Shown here: positions 7,572 through 14,379 of the stretch, in pieces
Layout: every line of letters starts with the position of its first letter
How positions within the stretch are numbered: position 1 is the stretch's first letter
From: an uncultured Oscillospiraceae bacterium
Lineage (GTDB): Bacteria; Bacillota; Clostridia; Oscillospirales; Ruminococcaceae
Direction: 5' to 3'
DNA length: 16,238 nt
Assembly: GCA_902489475.1 (NCBI GenBank)
Contig: CABUAH010000047.1
Location: forward strand, 1-16,238
Translations under genes and position numbers: made by a program
Notes under the pieces: model-generated
Seen by the model: the letters and a program-made list of their open reading frames with translations, nothing else
The model's database searches: none
Told to the model about the DNA's origin: nothing

Positions 7572-8501
7572 TTACTTTTCAAGAAGCTTTTGAGCCTGTG
7601 CAAACATTTCTTCTATAATATCCTTCGCAGGCTCGATCTTTGTGACCATTCCTGCAATAGCTCCGCATAGGAATGAACCTTCTTCAAGGTTTCCGTCCTG
7701 TACAGCCTTTCTCAGTGAGCCGAGAGTGATTTCTTCAAACTCTTCAGGAGTTATGCTTCCGTTCATTTCGCCGCTTGCCAATCTCTTTGAAAATTTTGTT
7801 TTTACGTTTCTGCAAGGGTGGCCGGTAGTTCTTCCCGTAACAATAGAGTCTGTGTCCTTTGCCTTTAAAACAAGCTCCTTATAGGTCGGGTGAATCTGAC
7901 ATTCCTCAGCAACCAAGAAGCGAGTACCGATTTGAACTCCTTCTGCGCCGAGCATAAACGAAGCTGCAATTCCCCGTCCGTCGGCAATCCCTCCTGCTGC
8001 CAAAACGGGAATTTCAACAGCGTCAACAACTTGAGGGACAAGACACATTGTTGTATTTTCTCCGATATGACCGCCCGATTCTGTTCCCTCGGCGATAACA
8101 GCGTCAGCTCCCGCTCTTTCCATTCTTTTTGCAAGGGCAACGCTCGGAACGACCGGGATGACTTTGATTCCTGCCGCCTTCCAGTCCTCCATGTATTTTC
8201 CGGGGTTTCCTGCACCTGTTGTAACAATTGGAACACCCTCGTCGATTACAAGTCTTGCCAAATCGTCAGCATTCGGCGACATAAGCATAATATTTACTCC
8301 GAACGGCTTATCTCCGACCGACTCTTTTGTTTTCCTTATCTGATCTCTTAAATAGTCAATAGGTGCAGAGCCTCCGGCAATCAGTCCAACACCACCTGCA
8401 TTTGAAACCGCAGAAGCCAGGGTTGACTCAGCGATCCACGCCATTCCGCCCTGGAAAATAGGGTATTTACATCCTAAAAGCTTTGTTATTCTTGTTGTCA
8501 T
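7572..8501 (-). CDS. fabK: Enoyl-ACP reductase II (FMN-dependent, triclosan-insensitive type)
   Basis: FabK reduces trans-2-enoyl-ACP in the last step of each elongation cycle, using FMN and NAD(P)H. The nitronate-monooxygenase-like TIM barrel shows PIFQGGMAWIAE (14-25), the active-site histidine H145 in GTESGGHIGE, and the FMN phosphate motifs AAGGIADGRG (168-177) and GAEGVQIGTRFL (185-196). I chose the ATG at 8499-8501 (309 residues) because AAGGAG lies 8 nt upstream; a start 22 codons earlier would overlap the upstream gene and has no ribosome site. FabK enzymes are known to resist triclosan, unlike FabI. No FabI is seen. Confidence 0.95.
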   Translation of the reverse strand: MTTRITKLLGCKYPIFQGGMAWIAESTLASAVSNAGGVGLIAGGSAPIDYLRDQIRKTKESVGDKPFGVNIMLMSPNADDLARLVIDEGVPIVTTGAGNPGKYMEDWKAAGIKVIPVVPSVALAKRMERAGADAVIAEGTESGGHIGENTTMCLVPQVVDAVEIPVLAAGGIADGRGIAASFMLGAEGVQIGTRFLVAEECQIHPTYKELVLKAKDTDSIVTGRTTGHPCRNVKTKFSKRLASGEMNGSITPEEFEEITLGSLRKAVQDGNLEEGSFLCGAIAGMVTKIEPAKDIIEEMFAQAQKLLEK

Positions 8502-8548
8502 AATAAAATCTCCTTGCATTAAATAAGAATGATTTTTTGATTTGTAAG

Positions 8549-9199
8549 TTAAATATCCCAATAACATTCGTATCTGTTAAGGTGATGTTTTCCGCTTTTT
8601 AATGCGGTATATTCAGCCTTGCAGACAAGAACGCAGTTATTAATAAATCCGTCTGCACGCTTTTTCGTTATGCGCTTGGGAATTTCACTGATATTTTCCT
8701 CAAAGTCCGAGCTTACAATGTCGATAAACTCCCGAAGTTCAAAAGGATAAATCTCATTTATTTTTTCATTCCTAAAGCCGTTTGGCACGAAAAGCGTATT
8801 TTCAAGGTCATATTCTTTTACAAGAATTCCGTTTAATATGTGATAATCCCGGTATAGCTCGTCAAGCAGCATTGAATCGCTTCTTCTTGAAAGAAGATCA
8901 AGCTCGTAATACAAAAACTTACGAAACAGATTGTCCTCGATGAGATGAAAGTAGTACCCAAGGTAAAGCTCATCTGATAAAAGTATAGCGTTGTACCGTT
9001 CATCAAAGGCATAAAAGTCAAAATGCTTTTTTGTGTTTTTGTCAAAGTTTTCAATGAAGTGCGAACCGACATCCTTTTTGTCAGCACTGATCACAGCATC
9101 GGGAAGAATATGTCCAATAAAAAAACGGTTTTCATCCCTTATGGGAATTTGATCTTTAAGCTGTTTGGCAATAGCCAGATGCATAATTCTTGAAGCCAT
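8549..9199 (-). CDS. Zinc-dependent phospholipase C-like protein
   Basis: A 216-residue protein resembling the bacterial zinc-dependent phospholipase C / S1-P1 nuclease-like fold often annotated as hypothetical in Clostridia. Candidate metal ligands sit in family-like contexts: H7 (SRIMHLAIA), H30 and D34 (FIGHILPDA), H47 (GSHF), H85 and D89 (GYYFHLIEDNLFRKF). No signal peptide or membrane segment is seen, so it is probably cytosolic, unlike secreted phospholipases C. The ATG lies 9 nt after the fabH stop and lacks a visible ribosome site, so translation probably depends on fabH; a second ATG at codon 6 is also possible. It is embedded between fabH and fabK, which suggests a lipid-related role, but activity is unproven. 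Confidence 0.6.
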   Translation of the reverse strand: MASRIMHLAIAKQLKDQIPIRDENRFFIGHILPDAVISADKKDVGSHFIENFDKNTKKHFDFYAFDERYNAILLSDELYLGYYFHLIEDNLFRKFLYYELDLLSRRSDSMLLDELYRDYHILNGILVKEYDLENTLFVPNGFRNEKINEIYPFELREFIDIVSSDFEENISEIPKRITKKRADGFINNCVLVCKAEYTALKSGKHHLNRYECYWDI

Positions 9200-9208
9200 A
9201 ACTGAAAA

Positions 9209-10204
9209 TTAATATTCAAAAATTACGCTGCCGTAGGTAAGCCCTGCACCGAAGCCTACTATACAGATCTTATCTCCTCGCTTGACTGCTCCGCTTGTTA
9301 CTGCATCGCAAAGAGCAAGCGGAATGCTTGCGGAAGAGGTGTTTCCGTATTCCTCAAGATTCAAGAAAAATTTATCAAGCGGCAATGATAAGTTTTTAGA
9401 TGCCGTTTCGATAATTCTCTTGTTTGCCTGGTGTGGAATAATTAGGTCGAGATCGTTCGGTGCGATTCCCAGCGCCTCACAGGTCTTTTCACAAGCCAAC
9501 GGCAGGATTTTTGTAGCAAATTTATAAACCTCTCTTCCGTCTTGGAAAAGGTAATGGTTATCTCTTTCAGGCATACCGCTTTCAACCGTGTTTTCACCGT
9601 TTGTAAAAGGAGTATGCGATTCATAGCTCTTAGCAAGCAGATACTTAGCACCGTCGCCGTTTGCACCGAGGTAAGAGGAATAAACTGTATCCTCACGTTT
9701 TTCTAAAACAACGGCAGCCGCACCGTCGCCGAACAAAACACAGGTTGCACGATCGGTATAGTCGGTTATTTTTGAAAGCTCTTCGGTTGAAACAACTAGA
9801 GCGTATTTTAAGTTTTCATCCGTCTGTAAATATCTTTTTGCCATATCAAAGCCGTAAACAAAGCCCGAGCAGGCACAGTTTACATCTATTGTCATTGAGC
9901 CGATAGCGCCGAGCTCACGCTGAATTAAACAGGAAGCCGACGGTGTTAAATAGTCGTTTGTAAGAGTTGTGACAATTATAAGCCCGATTTCAGCAGGAGA
10001 AATGCCTGCATTTTCCAAAGCCTTTTTTGCCGCAGCAGCACCTAAGTACCATGTAGGCTCTCCGTTTGAGATGTGGCGCTTTTTTATTCCTGTACGGGTT
10101 GTTATCCATTCGTCGTTTGTTTCAACTATCTTTGAAAAATCATCGTTTGTAGCAACGGTGTCCGGCGCACATTTTCCAACGCCGAGAATCTTAACTCCGG
10201 TCAT
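9209..10204 (-). CDS. fabH: 3-oxoacyl-ACP synthase III
   Basis: The 331-residue initiating condensing enzyme, joining an acyl-CoA primer to malonyl-ACP. The triad is complete: C112 in VNCACSGFVYG, H258 in IIPHQANKRI and N288 in EEYGNTSSASIP. DEWITTRTGIKKRH near residues 31-44 and the C-terminal VGFGAGLTYGSVIFEY are standard. The ATG follows AAAAGGAGATAAAAA. It is the first gene of the operon, about 84 nt downstream of the predicted transcription start near 10288, under a promoter whose -35 lies in a FabT-like palindrome. Primer choice (acetyl or branched) is not evident. Confidence 0.96.
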   Translation of the reverse strand: MTGVKILGVGKCAPDTVATNDDFSKIVETNDEWITTRTGIKKRHISNGEPTWYLGAAAAKKALENAGISPAEIGLIIVTTLTNDYLTPSASCLIQRELGAIGSMTIDVNCACSGFVYGFDMAKRYLQTDENLKYALVVSTEELSKITDYTDRATCVLFGDGAAAVVLEKREDTVYSSYLGANGDGAKYLLAKSYESHTPFTNGENTVESGMPERDNHYLFQDGREVYKFATKILPLACEKTCEALGIAPNDLDLIIPHQANKRIIETASKNLSLPLDKFFLNLEEYGNTSSASIPLALCDAVTSGAVKRGDKICIVGFGAGLTYGSVIFEY

Positions 10205-10247
10205 TTTTTATCTCCTTTTAAATTTAGGTATCTGAAGTTTTAATCTA

Positions 10248-10276
10248 TTGTCAAAAAAATAAAGTTATGCTATACT
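10248..10276 (+). promoter_or_regulatory. fabD promoter
   Basis: TTGTCA (10248-10253), a 17-bp spacer and TATACT (10271-10276), with TGC directly before the -10 (extended -10). The predicted start near 10283 leaves a leader of about 92 nt. The leader passes through the opposing fabH promoter and its operator. Confidence 0.75.
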
Positions 10277-10294
10277 TAAAACAGTGATGATAAT

Positions 10295-10323
10295 ATTATA
10301 CTATAAAATAGGTTGAATATCAA
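10295..10323 (-). promoter_or_regulatory. Promoter of the fabH-to-acpP operon
   Basis: On the - strand TTGATA (10318-10323), a 17-bp spacer and a perfect TATAAT (10295-10300). The predicted start near 10288 is only about 5 bp from the fabD start on the other strand, so two polymerases cannot occupy both promoters at once. Confidence 0.78.
10313..10323. promoter_or_regulatory. FabT-like operator overlapping the fab operon -35
   Basis: The palindrome TTGA-ATA-TCAA resembles the streptococcal FabT (MarR family) box, whose core is TTTGATTATCAAA. It contains the -35 hexamer of the fabH promoter on the - strand and lies about +31 to +41 on the fabD transcript, so a bound repressor could block initiation in one direction and obstruct elongation in the other. 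No fabT/marR gene is in the window, so the regulator is inferred. Confidence 0.5.
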
Positions 10324-10374
10324 GTATTAATTACTAAAAATATCATTGCACAATAAAAAGTAAGGAGCAGTATT

Positions 10375-11301
10375 ATGTCTAAAAATGTATTTCTCTTTTC
10401 AGGACAGGGTTCGCAGTATGTTGGTATGGCAAAAGAGCTTTATGATATGAGCGAAGGCGCAAAAAAGGTTTTTGAAACTGCTGAAGAGGTTTTGGGGTAT
10501 GACCTTAAAACCATAGTTTTTGACGGTCCGGCGGAGGAGCTTAACAAAACCGTTTATTCGCAGCCTGCCATTATGGCGGCATCTTTATGCGCTTTAGAAG
10601 TGATGAAAGAAAACGGAGTGAAATTTGACGCTGTTGCCGGGCATTCGCTCGGTGAGTATGCGGCGATGGTTGCAAGCGGCATGGTAAGCGTATCCGACGG
10701 ATTTAGGCTTATTAAGGCAAGAGCTGAAGCTATGCAAAAGGCGGCTGAACAAAACGAGGGAGCGATGTGTGCGATAATAGGCTTGCCGAGCGGTGAGGTC
10801 GAAGAGGTATGCGATTCGGTCGACGGCTATGTTACAGCGGTAAACTACAACTCCCCCGTTCAAACGGTAATCGCAGGAGAGGTATCGGCTGTTGACAAGG
10901 CGATAGAAGTTTTCACTGAGAAAAAGGCAAGATGCATGAAGCTCAACGTTTCAAGTGCTTTTCATTCACGACTTATGCAGTCGGCGGCGGATGAGTTTAT
11001 AAAGACAGCTGAAAAAATTGAGTTTAAAGCACCGAGCGTAGAGTTTTATTCAAACGTTTTGGGTGAAAGGCTTGCAGACTTTTCCGATATGCCGAATCTT
11101 TTGGCGAGACATATAGTTTCTCCCGTTAGATTTGTAAGCGAGCTGGAGGCTATGAAGGCTAACGGATATGACGTATTTATAGAGCTTGGACCAAATAAGG
11201 TTTTAACGGGGCTTGTCAGAAAAACGCTTTCAGATGTAGTTTTTGCAAACGTAGAAAACGAAAAGACGCTTTCAAAGGCTTTGGAGTGCCAAGCCTTTTA
11301 A
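10375..11301 (+). CDS. fabD: Malonyl-CoA:ACP transacylase
   Basis: The 308-residue enzyme moves malonyl from CoA to the ACP thiol. The acyl-transferase motifs are complete: FLFSGQGSQYVGM at the N terminus, the nucleophile S91 in GHSLGEY, R116 for the malonyl carboxylate and H197 in SSAFHSRLM. The ATG follows AAGGAG with 8-nt spacing. It is the only fab gene on the + strand; in streptococci it sits between fabK and fabG in the operon, so here it has been moved or inverted. Base composition at the wobble positions seems a little richer in G than in - strand genes read on the same strand, as expected for an opposite-strand gene. The last codons form part of a weak terminator-like hairpin. Confidence 0.96.
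   Translation: MSKNVFLFSGQGSQYVGMAKELYDMSEGAKKVFETAEEVLGYDLKTIVFDGPAEELNKTVYSQPAIMAASLCALEVMKENGVKFDAVAGHSLGEYAAMVASGMVSVSDGFRLIKARAEAMQKAAEQNEGAMCAIIGLPSGEVEEVCDSVDGYVTAVNYNSPVQTVIAGEVSAVDKAIEVFTEKKARCMKLNVSSAFHSRLMQSAADEFIKTAEKIEFKAPSVEFYSNVLGERLADFSDMPNLLARHIVSPVRFVSELEAMKANGYDVFIELGPNKVLTGLVRKTLSDVVFANVENEKTLSKALECQAF
11274..11299 (+). terminator. Weak terminator-like hairpin overlapping the fabD 3' end
   Basis: AAAGGCTT (11274-11281) pairs with AAGCCTTT (11291-11298), extended by GG/CC inside with a bulged T and an AGTG loop. Only four T residues follow, so termination may be partial. It uses the last fabD codons and its TAA stop. Confidence 0.4.
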
Positions 11302-11414
11302 AAAGCTTGACCAAAACTTTTGTTTTGTCTTTTTCGACAAATATTTGGGAGAAAAAGTGTACAGTTGTTTAAAAATCCTTTGAAACAGTTGAAAACAAGC
11401 CCCAAAAACAGGGA

Positions 11415-11496
11415 GTTTTAAACGTTTTAAACAGAGTTTTAAACAATTCGTTATAAATCGCTTGTTTAAAGTTTAAAAAACCCCAAAGTTTTAAAC
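11415..11496. repeat. GTTTTAAAC repeat cluster
   Basis: Exact GTTTTAAAC occurs at 11415-11423, 11424-11432, 11436-11444 and 11488-11496, with related TGTTTAAA/GTTTAAA copies near 11463-11477 and 11367-11374. The first two copies are directly adjacent. The stretch 11411-11433 can pair imperfectly with 11463-11484, so the copies also build a larger stem-loop. Confidence 0.6.
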
Positions 11497-11510
11497 AGAT
11501 AAACTTTGGG
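11482..11510 (-). terminator. Perfect 10-bp hairpin with a T-run on the - strand
   Basis: CCCAAAGTTT (11482-11491) pairs with AAACTTTGGG (11501-11510) around a 9-nt loop. Read on the - strand the stem is followed by GTTTTTTAAAC, giving intrinsic-terminator form; the + strand has only AATTTTA. It may back up transcription ending in both directions. Confidence 0.5.
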
Positions 11511-11517
11511 AATTTTA

Positions 11518-11526
11518 TGTGGATAA
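11518..11526 (-). other. Perfect DnaA box (TTATCCACA) with two near matches beside it
   Basis: TTATCCACA is read on the - strand. Flanking 9-mers TAATACACA (11524-11532, + strand) and the inverse at 11550-11558 each differ by one base from TTATACACA, but these two also form the arms of an 11-bp palindrome, so their match may be secondary. No dnaA, dnaN or AT-rich unwinding array is nearby, so this is not proposed as an origin. Confidence 0.3.
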
Positions 11527-11558
11527 TACACAAAAAAACCACAATTATTTGTGTATTA
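11524..11558. repeat. Perfect 11-bp inverted repeat
   Basis: TAATACACAAA (11524-11534) and TTTGTGTATTA (11548-11558) are exact inverse copies around a 13-nt loop. No long T-run follows on either strand, so it is not a typical terminator. It could be a protein site or an RNA stem. Confidence 0.55.
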
Positions 11559-11638
11559 AGTCTATTTACAAATCCGCTTGTCCGTATATAAAATACAGTT
11601 TTCCGAAACTTGTATTTATTCGTATAAAACTGTCCAAA

Positions 11639-11672
11639 AAAAGCCCTGAGCATAATTTTACTCAGGGCTTTT
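11639..11672 (-). terminator. Strong intrinsic terminator of the cellobiose operon
   Basis: AAGCCCTGAG (11641-11650) pairs exactly with CTCAGGGCTT (11661-11670) and the flanking A/T residues extend the stem to 12 bp. On the - strand GGGC is followed by seven T residues. It lies about 30 bp past the cellobiose phosphorylase stop. The + strand has a shorter T-tract, so it may also stop read-through from fabD. Confidence 0.85.
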
Positions 11673-11701
11673 GAGCGTTTTTAAGTTAAATATTGTAATT
11701 T

Positions 11702-14152
11702 TTAACCCATTACAACTTGAACATTTACTTCGCTTCCCTCAGGGAATACAGGTAGAATGTTTCCGTCACAGGACTTTCCGTTTACAGTAACATCCTTTAT
11801 TCCCTTTGATATATGCGAAGGATTTTTAACAGTTATGTTGTAGATTGCACCTCTGAACTTTCTTACGGCTGTAAAACCATTCCAACTGCTTGGGATTGAC
11901 GGATCAATCTTAAGTCCGTCGTAATCCGGAATAATTCCGAGAATATACTGTGAAACTGCAACAAAGTTCCAGGCTGCCGTTCCCGTAAGCCAGCTGTTTT
12001 TAGCTTCGCCGTGACGTTTCGCATCTTTGCCTGCAATCATTTGAGCGTAAACGTAAGGTTCAGTGCGGTGAATATCGGAAATATCCTCAAGGTATGCCGG
12101 CGCAATCTTTGAATAGTATTCATATGCTTTATCGCCTCTTCCGACAAAAGCCTCCGCACAAATTATCCACGCATTGTTGTGGCAGAAGATTCCCGCATTC
12201 TCTTTATATCCGCCCGGATATGTTGAGATTTCGCCGTACTCGATATAATACTTAGTAAACGGAGGATTGTTTAATACAAGTCCGTATTTGGTGTTCAAAT
12301 ACTTGTCAACGCTGTCGAGAGTTTTAATGTCAAGCCCCTGCTCTTTGCCGATTCCGCTCATTACGCAGAAGCCTTGTGGTTCGATGAAAATTTTACCCTC
12401 ATCGCATTCCTTAGAACCCATTTTTCTTCCAAAATCGTCATATGCTCTTATAAACCACTCGCCGTCAAAGCCGTAGTTTAAAATTACCTGAGCCATTTTA
12501 TCTATCTCAGCCTGAGCCTTGTCTGCCTCCTCGTTAAGATTCAAATGACGGCAGATAGAAACATATTCAGGACCTATAAAGGTAAACATACCTCCAACCA
12601 TTACGCTCTCTGCAACACGGCTGTATTTTAAGTCGCCGTATTTAGGAGAGGTTGAGGTTTGAAAACTCTCTCCGGGAGTTTCGGAGAAGCAGGAAAGATT
12701 GATACAGTCGTTCCAGTCAGCTCGCATAGCAAGCGGAAGTCCGTGAGGTCCTAAGTTGTTTACGATGTGATAAAAAGACTGTGAAAGGTGGTGCATCATC
12801 GGTTTTGCACGGCTTTCGTCATTGTCGTAAGGAACCTGTTCGTCTAAGATTGACCAGTCGCCCGTTTCCTTGATATACTGTGCAACCGACAAAATCATCC
12901 ACAGCGGATCATCTGAAAAATCTCCGCCTATCTCATCGTTTCCTCTCTTTGTCAAAGGCTGATACTGGTGATAACAGCCTCCGTCCTCGAACTGAGTTGA
13001 CGCAAGGTCAATAAGACGCTCTCTTGCTCTGTCGGGGATTTGATGAACGAAGCCCAAAAGATCCTGATTTGAATCTCTGAAGCCCATTCCTCTTCCTATT
13101 CCGCTTTCAAAATAAGAAGCAGAACGGCTCATATTAAAAGTAACCATGCACTGATACTGATTCCAGATGTTTACCATTCGGTTCATCTTATCGTCAGGCG
13201 TATTTACCGAGTATTTCGACAAAAGCTCGTTCCATGTCGATTTTAAATTGTTCAAAGCAGCGTCTGCCTTTTCTACAGTATTCATAGCGTCAATCATGGT
13301 GTATGCCTTTGACTTGTTCATTCCGCCCTTTTCGTCCCACTTATCATCGCCGTTTTCAACATATCCTAAAAGGAAAACATAAGACTTTTCTTCGCCCGGA
13401 TCAAGCTCGATGTTTATCATGTGCGAAGCGATCGGTGACCATCCGTCCGCAACAGAGTTTGAAGCCTCGCCGTTTAAAACGCACTGCGGATTTTCAAAGC
13501 CGTTGTAAAGCCCGATAAACGATTCTCTGTCGGTATCAAACCCATCGATCGGAGCATTAACGGTGTAAAATGCAAAGTGATCTCTTCTCTCTTTATACTC
13601 GGTCTTGTGATAAATAGTTGAACCTTCGATTTCTACTTCACCGGTGTTAAAGTTTCTCTGAAAGTTAGTTGAGTCGTCCTGAGCGTTCCACAAACACCAT
13701 TCAATAAATGAGAAAAGCTTAAGGTTCTTTTTCTTATCCGAATTGTTTTTAATAACTACCTTTTGAACCTCGCCGTTAAAGTCCTGAGGAACAAAGAAAG
13801 TAACCTCGGCGCTGACGCCGTTTTTCTCACCCTTTATAATAGTGTATCCCATACCGTGACGGCAGCAGTAGCTGTCAAGCTCGCATTTTACCGGACTCCA
13901 GCCGGGACTCCAGACAGTATCGCAGTCCTTGAGATAAAAATATCTTCCGCCTACGTCAACAGGAACGTTGTTGTAGCGGTAACGTGTTATTCTTCTGAGT
14001 CTTGCGTCCTTAAAAAAGTGGTAGCCTCCTGCTGTGTTGGAAATAAGCGAGAAAAACTCCTGAGTTCCGAGGTAGTTTATCCAAGGATACGGAGTTTTCG
14101 GATCTGTGATAACATACTCCTTATTTAAGTCGTCAAAATGTCCGTATTTCAT
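11702..14152 (-). CDS. cbp: Cellobiose phosphorylase (GH94)
   Basis: An 816-residue GH94 enzyme that splits cellobiose with phosphate into alpha-glucose-1-phosphate and glucose in the cytosol, saving ATP. It has an N-terminal beta-sandwich domain (about 1-290), a helical linker, an (alpha/alpha)6 barrel and a C-terminal beta region. Hallmarks are MGFRDSNQDLLGFVHQIP (356-373), the QFEDGGCYHQYQPL segment (387-400), GGDFSDDPLW (409-418) and RADWNDCINL (477-486), whose aspartates include the catalytic acid (probably D482). The length fits clostridial cellobiose phosphorylases (about 811). The ATG follows AAGGAG with an 8-nt spacing. It is third in a - strand operon after a mutarotase-like gene and a DUF6440 gene. 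Cellodextrin or other disaccharide specificity cannot be fully excluded. Confidence 0.9.
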   Translation of the reverse strand: MKYGHFDDLNKEYVITDPKTPYPWINYLGTQEFFSLISNTAGGYHFFKDARLRRITRYRYNNVPVDVGGRYFYLKDCDTVWSPGWSPVKCELDSYCCRHGMGYTIIKGEKNGVSAEVTFFVPQDFNGEVQKVVIKNNSDKKKNLKLFSFIEWCLWNAQDDSTNFQRNFNTGEVEIEGSTIYHKTEYKERRDHFAFYTVNAPIDGFDTDRESFIGLYNGFENPQCVLNGEASNSVADGWSPIASHMINIELDPGEEKSYVFLLGYVENGDDKWDEKGGMNKSKAYTMIDAMNTVEKADAALNNLKSTWNELLSKYSVNTPDDKMNRMVNIWNQYQCMVTFNMSRSASYFESGIGRGMGFRDSNQDLLGFVHQIPDRARERLIDLASTQFEDGGCYHQYQPLTKRGNDEIGGDFSDDPLWMILSVAQYIKETGDWSILDEQVPYDNDESRAKPMMHHLSQSFYHIVNNLGPHGLPLAMRADWNDCINLSCFSETPGESFQTSTSPKYGDLKYSRVAESVMVGGMFTFIGPEYVSICRHLNLNEEADKAQAEIDKMAQVILNYGFDGEWFIRAYDDFGRKMGSKECDEGKIFIEPQGFCVMSGIGKEQGLDIKTLDSVDKYLNTKYGLVLNNPPFTKYYIEYGEISTYPGGYKENAGIFCHNNAWIICAEAFVGRGDKAYEYYSKIAPAYLEDISDIHRTEPYVYAQMIAGKDAKRHGEAKNSWLTGTAAWNFVAVSQYILGIIPDYDGLKIDPSIPSSWNGFTAVRKFRGAIYNITVKNPSHISKGIKDVTVNGKSCDGNILPVFPEGSEVNVQVVMG

Positions 14153-14180
14153 AGTGTTTACTCCTTTTTATTTTTTACTT

Positions 14181-14375
14181 CTAATTTTCAAAATCTGAAA
14201 TATTTACTGTTTTCGGTGTTCCGTCTGCATTTATGAGCGGCACAGGACTTGTCATGCCTCCGCCTGATGTGAAAACTGCATATTCAACTCCCGTTTCCCT
14301 GTCGGCAAAGGTTATTATGCTCTGAAAGCTCATAGACTGAGATGATGTTTGAACAAAGCGTTTGTTTTTTTTCAT
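14181..14375 (-). CDS. DUF6440 family small protein
   Basis: A 64-residue protein matching the pattern of DUF6440: an N-terminal KNKRF, a central DRETGVEYAVF and a TSPVPLINADGTP segment near the end. The family has no known function as far as I know. I start it at the ATG at 14373-14375 because AAAGGAG (14383-14389) lies 7 nt upstream; an in-frame GTG one codon earlier would sit too close to it. The ribosome site lies inside the last codons of the upstream mutarotase gene (stop 14380-14382), so the two are tightly linked. No signal peptide or membrane helix is seen. Its place between two sugar genes may be chance or may mean co-regulation. Confidence 0.65.
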   Translation of the reverse strand: MKKNKRFVQTSSQSMSFQSIITFADRETGVEYAVFTSGGGMTSPVPLINADGTPKTVNISDFEN

Positions 14376-14379
14376 CACT

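Larger units (their letters stand above)
11302..11701. other. 400-bp gene-free region rich in inverted repeats, between fabD and the cellobiose operon
   Basis: No credible protein gene lies here. I see, in order: CAAAAC/GTTTTG around a TTTT loop near 11312-11328; a cluster of GTTTTAAAC repeats (11415-11496); a 10-bp perfect stem (11482-11510); a perfect DnaA box (11518-11526); an 11-bp perfect stem (11524-11558); a TTTACA-N16-TATAAA promoter-like pair on the + strand (11565-11592); a hairpin at 11591-11617; and the strong terminator at 11639-11672. Two convergent genes end here, so it should be a low-pressure spacer, which makes the density of structure notable. Confidence 0.55.

Noticed and set aside
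7865..8351. Open frames of 123 and 153 codons overlapping fabK on other frames or strand
   Set aside because: They lie wholly inside fabK, which has all catalytic motifs; they have no ribosome site and low-complexity translations.
8502..8567. Longer FabK with 22 extra N-terminal residues
   Set aside because: The extension overlaps the upstream gene's end, has no ribosome site and is absent from FabK proteins, while AAGGAG lies 8 nt before the later ATG.
10323..10335. FapR-type operator (TTAGTACC-like) at AGTATTAATTACT
   Set aside because: It shares only AGTA/TACT ends with the FapR consensus and lacks the CC/GG core; kept only as a secondary palindrome.
11415..11496. CRISPR array suggested by repeated GTTTTAAAC
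   Set aside because: The units are only 9 bp and spacings are irregular and too short for spacers; no cas gene is near.
11400..11560. Replication origin
   Set aside because: A single perfect DnaA box without dnaA/dnaN neighbours or a box array is insufficient.
11369..11653. 94-codon open frame on the - strand in the fabD downstream region
   Set aside because: It has no ribosome site, runs through several hairpins and repeats, and translates to a Phe/Lys-rich sequence expected from AT-rich DNA.
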